NCBI GenBank assembly: GCA_910588825.1
Contig: CAJURF010000001.1
Location: forward strand, 60,940-124,939
DNA from: an uncultured Lachnospiraceae bacterium
Lineage (GTDB): Bacteria; Bacillota; Clostridia; Lachnospirales; Lachnospiraceae
Reading direction: 5' to 3'
Length of the DNA stretch: 64,000 nucleotides
Shown: in pieces, positions 50,527 to 59,590 of the stretch
Position numbering within the stretch: the first letter of the stretch is position 1
How the letters are laid out: the number at the start of each line of letters is the position of its first letter
Made by a program: the position numbers and the translations under genes
Notes under the pieces: model-generated
Databases searched by the model: none
The model's input: only the letters and a program-made list of their open reading frames with translations
Told to the model about the DNA's origin: nothing

Positions 50527-51474
50527 TGATGACCATTCTTTTACTTTGTCGCCAACAGTCTTACTTTTGATTTTTAAATTGTATTTTTTACCTCGCTTAA
50601 TATTCAAACTTGTTTTTGAAATTGATACTCTTGATTTAAGCTTTTTTATAGTTTTTGTAGATTTTATATTACACACGGAACAAGTTCTGGATTTAATTCC
50701 TTTATTGAATATAGTCGCTTTTTTATTGGTAGTCCAGGATGAGTATGAATGTCCTGCCGCTGGTACTGATTCTTGATATGTATTTTTGCACTTTGAGCAT
50801 ACAAAAGATTTACTTCCAGCTTGTGTGCAAGTCGGAGCATATTCATTTGTCTTTGTGTAACTGTGTCCTTCTGCCTTAAATGCTGTCGTATAAGAATCGT
50901 TGCATTTTGTACATTTGTACGATACATAACCATCTTCTGTGCATGTTTGTTCTTTAGATGCTGTTTGAGCATAATCATGCCCTGTTGCCGGAATTATTTC
51001 GTTATATGAATGTCCGCAAACAACGCAGCTATATTTCTTATCCCCACTTGATGTGCAAGTTTCGCTCTTTTCAACAACAGCTTCTCCATATGAATGATCT
51101 TCCCTGATTATAACTTTTCCAGAAAGGTTTTCATTCAAAATACCATCTTCATATACAGACACATTATGTTCCCCTGGTTTATTGAATATCAATTCGTATG
51201 TCTTTGTATATGCGGCTCCTGCCCCTGTTGCCTGCCACCCCATTCCAACAAATCTGCTGGAAATTCCACATCCATCGTCACATTCGAATGTAAAATCATG
51301 ATTATGTATAAAAGCATACGGACTTTGAAAAGTTCTTGTTAATGGAATATTCATGCACCACATCCTTACATCTGATTCTGATGCATAAACATTTTCCGAA
51401 ATTGCAATGGGCATAAATAACAGCGATAAAGTGATTAAAAATTCTAGGAACACTTTATTTGGTTTCATTTGCAT
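50344..51474 (-). CDS. Secreted protein with four CxxC repeats and a BIG2-like domain
   Basis: A 376-aa exported protein, AT-rich compared with the housekeeping genes around it. A signal peptide (FLITLSLLFMPIAISENVYA) is followed by an N-terminal beta domain (about residues 30-130) and then four repeats of about 35 residues, each with a CxxC pair and most with GHxY: SCVVCGHSY, KCTKCNDSY, VCSKCKNTY, TCSVCN. The C-terminal 75 residues are an Ig-like BIG2 type domain (KALRNGTAVITLKMKSGCTA). No anchor is seen. Such repeats occur in clostridial surface proteins of unknown role. AAAGGAAATT precedes the ATG; Met at 51468 is possible. Confidence 0.75.
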   Translation of the reverse strand: MQMKPNKVFLEFLITLSLLFMPIAISENVYASESDVRMWCMNIPLTRTFQSPYAFIHNHDFTFECDDGCGISSRFVGMGWQATGAGAAYTKTYELIFNKPGEHNVSVYEDGILNENLSGKVIIREDHSYGEAVVEKSETCTSSGDKKYSCVVCGHSYNEIIPATGHDYAQTASKEQTCTEDGYVSYKCTKCNDSYTTAFKAEGHSYTKTNEYAPTCTQAGSKSFVCSKCKNTYQESVPAAGHSYSSWTTNKKATIFNKGIKSRTCSVCNIKSTKTIKKLKSRVSISKTSLNIKRGKKYNLKIKSKTVGDKVKEWSSSKSKTVSVNKKTGKIKALRNGTAVITLKMKSGCTAKCTVRVGVKKNNSGHRNPNQSSIVN

Positions 51475-51716
51475 AATTTCCTTTTATAATTTTTATTTAT
51501 TATTGAACAATGCTACAGGACATCCGGCCACAGCAGAAAACAGAACTGACATTTAAAAGTGATAAAATCCGCTATCGCTGATCTGTCGAAAAGCTGCCTC
51601 TGCTATCAGATACCTGTCATATATCGAACACATAGCCTCCCTGCCAGGAGACACGGAAAAGATGGTCATAAAGGCTTGCGTGCATGAAGCCACATTCATA
51701 CACATTTCTATTTTTA
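51475..51716. other. Spacer between the secreted protein gene and tRNA-Thr, no convincing gene
   Basis: A 63-residue open frame on the minus strand (51553-51744) ends in SDSGFYHF and looks like the 3' end of an unrecognised gene, but it has no ribosome binding site, overlaps the tRNA terminator, and has no family features. I read this interval as residual DNA of the accessory stretch. Confidence 0.4.
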
Positions 51717-51760
51717 AAAACCGCCACAACCCTTGCAAAACCAACGGTTTACGGCGGTTT
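51717..51760 (-). terminator. Terminator after tRNA-Thr
   Basis: AAACCGCC and GGCGGTTT form the outer stem around a partly paired loop, and TTTTTAAAAA follows on the minus strand, eight bases after the tRNA. Confidence 0.75.
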
Positions 51761-51767
51761 CATAATA

Positions 51768-51840
51768 AGCTGGAAAAGAGACTCGAACTCTCGACCCCTT
51801 CATTACGAGTGAAGTGCTCTACCGACTGAGCTATTCCAGC
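51768..51840 (-). tRNA. tRNA-Thr (anticodon CGT)
   Basis: On the minus strand: acceptor GCTGGAA/TTCCAGC, D arm GCTC...GAGC, anticodon stem CTTCA/TGAAG with loop CTCGTAA (anticodon CGT), and T arm GAGAG-TTCGAGT-CTCTT. Discriminator T; CCA not encoded. Its 3' end faces the degraded accessory stretch. Confidence 0.95.
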
Positions 51841-52059
51841 GCATTTCTCACACAATTACTATTATATACAAATCCAGGAAAATTTCAACACCTAATTTCA
51901 AATTTTAGGACAAATTTTAACAGACTAATTTTAACAGAAATCACCCCGAAATTACATCTTGAAACACCATTACATCCATTCTTGAACAGCCCTCTGACAA
52001 AATATCAAAAATCAGTACCGCAAAAATACCACGAAAATGAATGCAATGGTGTAAGGAAT

Positions 52060-52926
52060 CTACAAATTCTTTTCTGCCAGTTTCATGGCATTCTCATACA
52101 AATGCACATCCAGCTGGTTATAAGGAATGAGAATTCCCGCCTGGTCAAATGACAGTTTTATTTTCTCATTCAGGCCCCATCTCACCTGCCAGTACTTGTC
52201 AGTGGCCACCCAGGCACGGAAACCCAGTATTATGGCACTGTCCCCCAGCTCGTCCACAAAAACCGCCTGTTCCCGGTCATGGTAAATATCTGGTTCTTCA
52301 GCAAGCAGTCTCTCTAAAATATCTTTTGCTTTCTTCATATCCGACTGGTAAGAAATTCCCACCTTCACATCCAGCCTTCTCTCATCTTTTTCCGTTACAT
52401 TGGTGACGCTGCTGTTGGACAGCGTCCCATTGGGAATGACTACAATTTTATTGTCAATGGTAGTAAGTCTGGTGTAACACATGTCAATACGGCTGACTGT
52501 TCCCTCACACCCGGAAGGCCCATTGTTGTATATAATATAATCACCCACCACAAAAGGTTTGAACAGCAGTATCATGATTCCCCCAGCCATATTGGCAAGG
52601 CCGCCCTGAAGGCCCATGGCCAGTGTGATCCCGGTGGAGCCAATCAGAGCCGCCACGGAGGCCTCCGTGACGCCGAACTGAGCGGCAATGCTGAATACCA
52701 ACAGCAGATACATGAGAATTTTAGCCAGAGAACAGGCGAATTGGATCACTCCCTGGTCTACGCCCATCTGCTCCATAGTCCGCCGCAGAATCCGCTGCAG
52801 CCAGCGGATAACCCGCACTCCCAGGTAAAACACCAAAAGAGACACTAGGACTTTCCATAAAAACCCCACGACACCCGGCACCTGTTTCTGCAGGAAAGAA
52901 CCTCCCCGCTCCATCAACCTGTCCAT
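52060..52926 (-). CDS. MscS family mechanosensitive channel
   Basis: A 288-aa small-conductance mechanosensitive channel. Three N-terminal helices (WKVLVSLLVFYLGVRVIRWL, a second around residues 60-85, and the Gly/Ala-rich TM3 GLQGGLANMAGGIMIL) are followed by the beta/Y domain (FVVGDYIIYNN, VVIPNGTLSNSSVTNV). It opens on hypo-osmotic shock. It follows the branching-enzyme gene by about 30 bases. The gap 51841-52059 holds no gene. Confidence 0.93.
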   Translation of the reverse strand: MDRLMERGGSFLQKQVPGVVGFLWKVLVSLLVFYLGVRVIRWLQRILRRTMEQMGVDQGVIQFACSLAKILMYLLLVFSIAAQFGVTEASVAALIGSTGITLAMGLQGGLANMAGGIMILLFKPFVVGDYIIYNNGPSGCEGTVSRIDMCYTRLTTIDNKIVVIPNGTLSNSSVTNVTEKDERRLDVKVGISYQSDMKKAKDILERLLAEEPDIYHDREQAVFVDELGDSAIILGFRAWVATDKYWQVRWGLNEKIKLSFDQAGILIPYNQLDVHLYENAMKLAEKNL

Positions 52927-52956
52927 TTCTCTCTCCTCTCGAAACCGTTTTCTCCT

Positions 52957-55092
52957 CTATGCCGGCTGATAAACAAATACAGCAATCCCAAGAGCAGGTA
53001 CTTTTACGGACACGGAATAAGGACGCTCGTCCCACTCCTCCTTTTTACAGGTCTTCGCCCGGGGATTGGTGACGCCTGCACCGCCATATACCTGCGCATC
53101 ACTGTTGAATATTTCTTTATATTTTCCATAATAGGGGACGCCGACTTTATACCCTTCCTGGGCTTCCCCCGAAAAGTTACAGAGTATCAGCAGAACATCT
53201 TTTTTCTTCACGTCTCTGCGCATATATGCCAGCATACATTTTTTCGCTTCCAATGTCTGCAGCCACTGGAAACCTGCCGGATCTCCGTCTGCCTCCCAGA
53301 GACCGGGATGTTCTTTATACAGCTCATTTAACCCTTTCAGATAGCCGCTTATCTCTGACGGAAATTTCTCATAAGAGGCCAGGTATTTTTTTCCCGGATG
53401 GGTCATAAAATAGCCAAGAGCTGTTTTTAACTGGTCCCATTTCCCGGTTTCTTCTCCTGGGAGGGATTCCATAAACTCGTCCAGAGAGGAAATATCCCGG
53501 TCATTTAAAGTCAAAATATAGTCTTCACAATATGCATAAAGCATACTCACTGTCAATTCATCGTGATGAGAACAGCGCCAGGCCCTGTCCCCATGAATAT
53601 AGTCCAAAAACTCCCGGGTCCATCCGTTATTCCATTTGTAATCAAATCCCATATGGGTATCATCCACAGGACCTGTCAGATCCGGCCAATACCCATCCTC
53701 CTGGGCAATCAGTATCACTTCCGGATATTTTTTCTTGACAACAGAATTCATATGCTTGATAAACTCAATGGCATCCAGGTTTTCATTGCTTCCATACATA
53801 TTGGGCGTCCAGCCGCCCTGAGTACGCCCATAGTCCAGATAAAGCATGGCATCCACATCATCCAGCCGCAGACCGTCCAGATGATAACAGTCCAGCCAGT
53901 AAAACACATTGGAAATAAGAAAATTTCTCACGTGGGGGCTGGCATAGTCAAACATCAGAGTCCCCCAGACAGGGTGCAGCCCTTCCCCTTCCTGGGAACG
54001 CTCGTACAAACAGGTGCCGTCCAGCATTCCCAGCCCTTCTTCCTCCTTTGGAAAATGGGCGGGTGTCCAGTCCATAATCACTCCAATCTGTTTTTTATGG
54101 AGATAATCCACCAGATACTGAAATTCTTTCGGACTTCCATAACGGGAAGTGGGGGCATAATACCCACTGGCAGCGTATGGGCCTGCACAATCGTCCTGAT
54201 ATTCCATCATAGGAGGCAGTTCCACATGGGTATAACCGCCAGACAGAGCATAATCTGCCGCCAGTGCAGCGATCTGGGAATATGTGAGAAACTCCCCATT
54301 TTCATCCCGGCCCATCCTGCTCAGGTCAATCTGTCCGATACTTAAAGGAGCCTTTTTCCCAGCCTGTTTCTTCCTATCCTTCATCCACTCTTTGTCGCCC
54401 CAGCGGTATCCTTTCACATTGGACACAGCCGATGCCATTTTCGGCGCACGTTCCCTGCCATTGGCATAAGGGTCGGTTTTCAAAAATACAGAGCCGTTCA
54501 CCATGCGGATTTCAAACTTATAAAGCGACTCTGCTTTCAGGCCTGGAATGAACAGCTCATGAATCCCTGTAGACGCGGACTTCTGCATGGGATGAATCCG
54601 CCCGTCCCACTGATTAAAATCCCCCACCACACTGACACGCTGGGCATTGGGCGCCCATATGGCAAAGTATACCCCCGGCACCCGGTTCACCGTCATGGGA
54701 TGAGCTCCCAGCTTCTGATAAGCCTGATAATAGATCCCCTGCCGGAACATTTCCAGTTCCTGTTCCTTTAGCTGCAGGGGAAAGCTGTAGGCATCCCTGC
54801 ACCGTGAATTTTTCCCTTCCATATTTTCTATGATAAACTCATACGATGGAATAGTCTTTCCCGGAATCAGTACAGCATAAAACCCGGCCTCGTCTACAAG
54901 TTCCATAGAATATTTCTTACTGTCATCTCTATTATAAACTTTTACGCTTTTCGCATTTGGAAAAAAGCCCTGAATCAACACAGCACCCTTTACTGTCTGA
55001 GGGCCGAGAATTTCTTTGGGAAGATTTTCCTCACCATACACCACTGCCTCAATCCTGGGCCAATCCATATATTCATACAATCTGTCTGTCAT
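52957..55092 (-). CDS. GH13 branching-enzyme-like alpha-glucan protein (GlgB-like)
   Basis: A 711-aa GH13 protein. N-terminal CBM48-type Ig domains (about residues 30-220, with VYFAIWAPNAQRVSVVGDFN) precede the catalytic barrel. The nucleophile Asp411 (GLRLDDVDAMLY), acid/base Glu465 (IAQED) and transition-state Asp511 (SHHDE) align with GlgB, and the C-terminal beta domain ends the protein. It would add alpha-1,6 branches to glycogen. It has somewhat diverged motifs (AQED rather than EEST-type), so a related transferase role is possible. It is not next to glgA. Start 55092 follows AGGAGG. Confidence 0.85.
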   Translation of the reverse strand: MTDRLYEYMDWPRIEAVVYGEENLPKEILGPQTVKGAVLIQGFFPNAKSVKVYNRDDSKKYSMELVDEAGFYAVLIPGKTIPSYEFIIENMEGKNSRCRDAYSFPLQLKEQELEMFRQGIYYQAYQKLGAHPMTVNRVPGVYFAIWAPNAQRVSVVGDFNQWDGRIHPMQKSASTGIHELFIPGLKAESLYKFEIRMVNGSVFLKTDPYANGRERAPKMASAVSNVKGYRWGDKEWMKDRKKQAGKKAPLSIGQIDLSRMGRDENGEFLTYSQIAALAADYALSGGYTHVELPPMMEYQDDCAGPYAASGYYAPTSRYGSPKEFQYLVDYLHKKQIGVIMDWTPAHFPKEEEGLGMLDGTCLYERSQEGEGLHPVWGTLMFDYASPHVRNFLISNVFYWLDCYHLDGLRLDDVDAMLYLDYGRTQGGWTPNMYGSNENLDAIEFIKHMNSVVKKKYPEVILIAQEDGYWPDLTGPVDDTHMGFDYKWNNGWTREFLDYIHGDRAWRCSHHDELTVSMLYAYCEDYILTLNDRDISSLDEFMESLPGEETGKWDQLKTALGYFMTHPGKKYLASYEKFPSEISGYLKGLNELYKEHPGLWEADGDPAGFQWLQTLEAKKCMLAYMRRDVKKKDVLLILCNFSGEAQEGYKVGVPYYGKYKEIFNSDAQVYGGAGVTNPRAKTCKKEEWDERPYSVSVKVPALGIAVFVYQPA

Positions 55093-55225
55093 GACATTTC
55101 CTCCTGTCTTCACAACTGAATCCTGCTGCTATAGATTCGGCAATTTGTAATCACCGATTCTATTAGTATTGTATCATTATCAAACAGACTTGTAAAATAT
55201 TTTCCCAGAAAATCATTCTATCGTT

Positions 55226-56752
55226 TTATTCTGGTATAAGATTTTTATCTTCTATGGCAAATGACATAAGCAGATACAGTCTGGTACTGAAATCTTCCAG
55301 ATCCAGCCCGGTCAGCTTTTCGATACGCTCCAGCCGATGGGGCAGCGTACTTCTGTGGATATCCAGAAGCTGGGCTGTCAGTGTGCTGTTTCTCTCACAG
55401 GTCAGATACGTTTTCAATGTCTGATACAAATCGGTTCCTTTTTCCCCATCGTAATTTTTCAGCAGCATCAAATCGCCGGAGATAATACTCTCACGGGTGA
55501 GTTCACCCACTCCTTTTATCATCCAGTAGGCAAGTACAGTCTCCCGGAATTCATTATACCAGCTGGTGCGCTTTTCTTCCCTGGAATAAACCAGTGCAAT
55601 CTCTGCCTGCTTCATATACAGGGGGAAATCCTGCAGTTTGTAAAAGACATTTGATATCCCCACATGAAGCAGGGATTCCCGGATAATATAGGACATTTTC
55701 ATCCGCAGGTCGTTGATGGTAAGATTTCCTTTTTCCAAATTAGTGATAAAGTAGATGGCTTTCTGGTAATAACAGGGATAACTGCCTTTAATGTGCTGCT
55801 GAATGGAATTACAGACACCAAAAGCCAGATAGTGGGAAATCTTTTCGCTGCCGAAAGTGACCATTCCGCATACATACGCATCGTTCATCTGCCAGTGCAT
55901 TTTCTCCGCTTTTTTTGCCAGCGTCAAGGGATTGATCTCTCTTCCATTCAGGGCATCTATGAGAATCCCCTTCAAAAGACTGGGGGCATCATTCCTATAC
56001 ACATAACGATTCAGCAGTACCTGACGGATAATCCCGCTGAAGTACCCAACTTCCCTTAATTTACCGGCAGTCTCCTCTGTGGTGAGTACCAGCAGCCGTC
56101 CCTTATATATCTGGTCAATCCAAATATTGGCATAAAGACAGGATGTATCATCAAAATCACTTTTCCAGCTCTGCCCGCCTGTTGTCTTTAATGTTTCCTG
56201 GTAAGCCGCACTGGTTCGAAACAGCGTCAGTGTCTGCTCATTTTCAATATAAGAATCCATCTGCATATCATAATCAAAATTGGTCTTTCCCTGCACCATC
56301 TCCGGACAGGCCAGAATATAAAAATGCTCATCATGGACCACTACCGGAGATTGAAAATGCTCCACACCGATTTTACAGATTTCATTTAAACTGCTGTCTG
56401 TACACAGCACCCTCAAAAGCCGTTTCTCTAATTCTTTGTAATAGACAAATATCCGTTCCAAGTGATTCATCAAATGGAAGAAATCGTATTCTCTGATATG
56501 AATGAAGCCTTTCCTCCCAGCTGTATCCTCTTGTGTCCACTCTCCCACCAACACCAGAGAGCCCTCGTCATCAGGAAGAGTATCTACAAATTGTTTTGCA
56601 CAAATAAACAGGAAATTCTGTTCCATGGCATCCTGATTATAAAAACACACTCCTTTCAGTCCCGGCATATCCTTGGCCGGAACAAATTCTGCCTGGATTC
56701 CCAATTCCTGTAATTTCTCATAAATGATCTGTAAATTCAGCAAATATTCCAT
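55226..56752 (-). CDS. PucR-type transcriptional regulator
   Basis: A 508-aa regulator: a long N-terminal sensor part (residues about 1-260, possibly GAF-like), a CdaR middle segment, and a C-terminal PucR helix-turn-helix (LTAQLLDIHRSTLPHRLERI). It is the third gene on the minus strand after the URO-D and GPH genes, 71 bases behind the transporter, and probably controls them. The ligand is unknown. It is a distant relative of the regulator at 24550. Confidence 0.82.
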   Translation of the reverse strand: MEYLLNLQIIYEKLQELGIQAEFVPAKDMPGLKGVCFYNQDAMEQNFLFICAKQFVDTLPDDEGSLVLVGEWTQEDTAGRKGFIHIREYDFFHLMNHLERIFVYYKELEKRLLRVLCTDSSLNEICKIGVEHFQSPVVVHDEHFYILACPEMVQGKTNFDYDMQMDSYIENEQTLTLFRTSAAYQETLKTTGGQSWKSDFDDTSCLYANIWIDQIYKGRLLVLTTEETAGKLREVGYFSGIIRQVLLNRYVYRNDAPSLLKGILIDALNGREINPLTLAKKAEKMHWQMNDAYVCGMVTFGSEKISHYLAFGVCNSIQQHIKGSYPCYYQKAIYFITNLEKGNLTINDLRMKMSYIIRESLLHVGISNVFYKLQDFPLYMKQAEIALVYSREEKRTSWYNEFRETVLAYWMIKGVGELTRESIISGDLMLLKNYDGEKGTDLYQTLKTYLTCERNSTLTAQLLDIHRSTLPHRLERIEKLTGLDLEDFSTRLYLLMSFAIEDKNLIPE

Positions 56753-56823
56753 CTCTCCGCCATTCCTCTATCGAAAATAAGCGAGAACAGATACAAATTC
56801 CATCCCCGCTTAAGACTTGTTGA

Positions 56824-58194
56824 TTATGCTTCTTTGTTCAAACCATATCCAAATACCAAAATTACTGCTCCTGCCGCAATTACCACTGCCGGTATGACCA
56901 TAAATCCAATACAGATACCTCTCTGTACCACAGCACCGGCTGCCTCCGGAGCAATATCTGCTGAAAAACCGCCGATGGCCAAAGCGGTACTAATCAAAAT
57001 GCCGCGCATTACAATCCCGATTTTTACAGGTACTGTCAACAGACCCATTACTGTTCCCGTTGTATCAAACCCTGTTTTAGCAGAACTGTATCCGGCACAG
57101 TTGGCAAATAACTCAGGCTCACAGGCATTGGTCAAAGTCATGGCAAAAATCACCAGACACATGAGTATAATCACACCCCAGGTATTCTGATAAATTGCAA
57201 ACGCTGCCAGCATTCCCGCTGCCATAAATATATAAGAACACACAATTGTCTTTTTGGCGCTGATTTTGGCAACCACGAATTTCGACACATAAGAAGCCAT
57301 TATTCCCAGTAGATTAGTAATGAACACAAATGTGGCCAGCAGTCCGGCATTGTGGGTGATATAAGTGAAATAATATACGGCAATTCCATTTACCAAAAAC
57401 AAAACCATATATTTGGCAGTGCTGGAAATCATCAGTCCAATCAAGTGGGGATTGCAGCGGATGGCCGCCCAGGCACTGACTTTCGGCTGCGCCTGATTCT
57501 GCTCTACTGCCTGACGTGCCAGTCTGGCTGATTCTTCGGCCCCTGTCTCCTCATATCCGGTAAACATTTTAAAATGGGCATAATAACCGGACGCCATAAG
57601 CGCCGCAAACACAAACGCTGCCGCCGCATAAGAATTGTTTTCCCCTAAAAGGCTGGCCATAAAAGCTACCACTGCGGGGCCCGCATAAGAATACGCAACA
57701 TTTCCCAAAGACGTCCATACCATCCGGGTGGAAGACAGCGCCATCCTGTCTTTTGTGGTCTTTCCCGCCACATTGATCATCGAAATATTGGCAATATACG
57801 GAAGATTCCAGGCGATACGGCTGGTGATCATCGCCGCTGTCATGATTATGATCCCCAGCATTCCGTTATTGATTTTGATAAACTGAAACGCATAAAGAAA
57901 CGGAACCATCCACGGAGTCAATATCAGCCAGGAGCGGTATCTTCCCCATCTTTTCGGTTTGATCTTGTTCATCCACGCCCCATACAGACAGGATAAAATG
58001 GCATCAATAATAGCCGAAATCGTTGTGATTGTAGTCACAATCCCCAAAGAAAACTTTGCAATATTTGTAAAAAAGTAAGTGGCGTAAAACGTATCAATGT
58101 TGGTCATCAGGTTAAAACCAAAATCACCGATACCAAAGAATCTTTTTAACGATGAACTGACTGCCTTCTGGTCCTTTCTTTCATCCATAGTCAT
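56824..58194 (-). CDS. GPH-family (glycoside-pentoside-hexuronide) cation symporter
   Basis: A 456-aa, 12-helix MFS-type transporter of the GPH group. The N-terminal FFGIGDFGFNLMTNIDTFYA (residues about 19-38) and KRWGRYRSWLILTPW (RxGRxR loop) are family marks. Members take up sugars, glycosides or glucuronides with H+ or Na+. It follows the URO-D gene by 24 bases, so its substrate is likely linked to that enzyme. ATG 58194 follows AAAGGCGG. Confidence 0.88.
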   Translation of the reverse strand: MTMDERKDQKAVSSSLKRFFGIGDFGFNLMTNIDTFYATYFFTNIAKFSLGIVTTITTISAIIDAILSCLYGAWMNKIKPKRWGRYRSWLILTPWMVPFLYAFQFIKINNGMLGIIIMTAAMITSRIAWNLPYIANISMINVAGKTTKDRMALSSTRMVWTSLGNVAYSYAGPAVVAFMASLLGENNSYAAAAFVFAALMASGYYAHFKMFTGYEETGAEESARLARQAVEQNQAQPKVSAWAAIRCNPHLIGLMISSTAKYMVLFLVNGIAVYYFTYITHNAGLLATFVFITNLLGIMASYVSKFVVAKISAKKTIVCSYIFMAAGMLAAFAIYQNTWGVIILMCLVIFAMTLTNACEPELFANCAGYSSAKTGFDTTGTVMGLLTVPVKIGIVMRGILISTALAIGGFSADIAPEAAGAVVQRGICIGFMVIPAVVIAAGAVILVFGYGLNKEA

Positions 58195-58218
58195 AAATCC
58201 GCCTTTCTGTTTTGCGGG

Positions 58219-59223
58219 CTAAAACTTGCCTTCCGCTAAAATCTCCTGATTGATTTTTTCCAATTCCTCAGTAAGTGTATCATATACTCCCGGATAAATA
58301 CTCTCCGGACCCCCCATGGTATTACAAGGGATAAAAGATTTTCTTCCATATTGAGATACTGCCCGCCTGGCCTCACTGGCAATCTTTTCCCTGGACCAGT
58401 CATGGGTATCAATGGATGCGCTGTCAATACCGCCCATAAAAGTAATCTTATCCCCGTATCTGGCTATCAAATCTTCAATTTTATTGGATGTCATCACACC
58501 CTGCCAGATATCAATACCGATATCAATCATGGCCGGAACCAGATTTGCCGCATAGGAATCGGAATGATGGACAATGACTTTCACACCGCACTCCCGGTAG
58601 CATCCGTAAATTTTCTTATACGCAGGCACGAAATACTCCTGGAACATTTCCGGGGAGATAAAAGAAGATGTGCCGCTTCCCCAGTCATCATGATGAAACA
58701 GGGCGTCGGGCTTTATGTATTTGCAGAGCTCCTGGGCATAGGCAACTTCCCAGTCAGTGATATAGTCCACCAGTTCATGCATTGCCTCTGGTTCCAGATA
58801 AAAGTTCATAAGACAATTCTGGATTTCCTGCAGATAGTGGCACTGCTCAAAAACTCCCGGCGCTACAAACGGGGTTACAAAATATTCATCTCTGTCAATC
58901 TTCTCGGCCTCAGCCACAAAGGGAGCCCATTCCTCCGGTGTATAAATTACATTGGGAGCTTTCACATACTTCTCCCATTCTGTAATGTCTTTACATACAA
59001 TGTGCTCCTGGTCATGAACTGGAAATGGACCGGGCATCCCATCAGGGAAAGAAATAGTCACCCCCCACTGATTGACCACATTGGGACCGCCTTTTACCGC
59101 CATGGGAACAGATGTGGTATATGGGGTTCCATAGACCATCTGAAATGCCTCGTACTGATTCACAAAACGGTCGGGGTTTCCGTGGGAAATGGTTTCTAAA
59201 AGATTCTGCTTTCTGCTTAACAT
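58219..59223 (-). CDS. Uroporphyrinogen decarboxylase (URO-D) family protein
   Basis: A 334-aa protein of the URO-D superfamily, which contains heme decarboxylases and corrinoid-dependent methyltransferases such as MtaA and O-demethylase components. The fold marks are DALFHHDDWGSGTSSFISPE and VIVHHSDSYAANLVPAMIDI, with FIPCNTMGG near the C-terminus. The MtaA zinc ligands (His-x-Cys and a later Cys) here read His219-x-Ser221 and Cys300. With no heme genes nearby and a GPH transporter beside it, a catabolic methyltransferase-like role is more likely than heme synthesis. AGGAGG precedes ATG 59223. Confidence 0.8.
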   Translation of the reverse strand: MLSRKQNLLETISHGNPDRFVNQYEAFQMVYGTPYTTSVPMAVKGGPNVVNQWGVTISFPDGMPGPFPVHDQEHIVCKDITEWEKYVKAPNVIYTPEEWAPFVAEAEKIDRDEYFVTPFVAPGVFEQCHYLQEIQNCLMNFYLEPEAMHELVDYITDWEVAYAQELCKYIKPDALFHHDDWGSGTSSFISPEMFQEYFVPAYKKIYGCYRECGVKVIVHHSDSYAANLVPAMIDIGIDIWQGVMTSNKIEDLIARYGDKITFMGGIDSASIDTHDWSREKIASEARRAVSQYGRKSFIPCNTMGGPESIYPGVYDTLTEELEKINQEILAEGKF

Positions 59224-59298
59224 GATTATATCCTCCTCATTTTTAATATCTTAGGAAAAACTATTTTTGAACAGTTCCCTTCCCTCTTTTATGAGAAT

Positions 59299-59327
59299 AT
59301 TATATCCCACAGTCCCTGTCTGCACAA
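59299..59327 (-). promoter_or_regulatory. Promoter of the URO-D/GPH/PucR transcript
   Basis: Minus strand TTGTGC (59322-59327) and a perfect TATAAT (59299-59304) are 17 bases apart; start codon about 75 bases further. Confidence 0.6.
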
Positions 59328-59455
59328 TTAATCAAAGTGTCGATTATATACCCTGGGAGATTCATCATTCTGCTGATAGTATTTGAGACTGCATTGTCCC
59401 TATCTCAAAACCTTTCATAAATTTCACAAAATTTCTGTTCTAAAGCATACAAATC

Positions 59456-59475
59456 TTACAAAATCATTTCTGTAA
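59456..59475. promoter_or_regulatory. Candidate operator, TTACA-N10-TGTAA
   Basis: TTACAAAATC and ATTTCTGTAA are complementary at eight of ten positions. It lies between the two divergent promoters, a natural place for the PucR-type regulator or another repressor. Confidence 0.4.
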
Positions 59476-59518
59476 AATCACAAAACGTTTATCCAGAAAA
59501 AATACCCTCATTCCAAGA

Positions 59519-59547
59519 TTGACAGAGAAAATATTCCATTATAAAAT
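59519..59547 (+). promoter_or_regulatory. Promoter of the PfkB kinase gene
   Basis: A perfect TTGACA is 17 bases from TAAAAT; the start codon is 44 bases after the -10 element. Confidence 0.8.
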
Positions 59548-59590
59548 AAATGAATAGAATACACCGCTTTAAAAAACTGGAGGAGAAAAT

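Larger units (their letters stand above)
59224..59590. other. Divergent regulatory region between the URO-D and PfkB genes
   Basis: This 367-base gap has no ORF. It holds divergent sigma-A type promoters (59299-59327 minus; 59519-59547 plus) and an inverted repeat at 59456-59475, as expected where two oppositely oriented catabolic transcripts share control. Confidence 0.7.

Noticed and set aside
51553..51744. 63-codon frame on the minus strand beside tRNA-Thr
   Set aside because: No ribosome binding site or family match, and it overlaps the tRNA terminator; kept only as part of the spacer note.
47643..51840. Prophage or integrative element with att sites at tRNA-Thr
   Set aside because: No integrase, phage gene or duplicated tRNA end is visible in the stretch; only relics remain.
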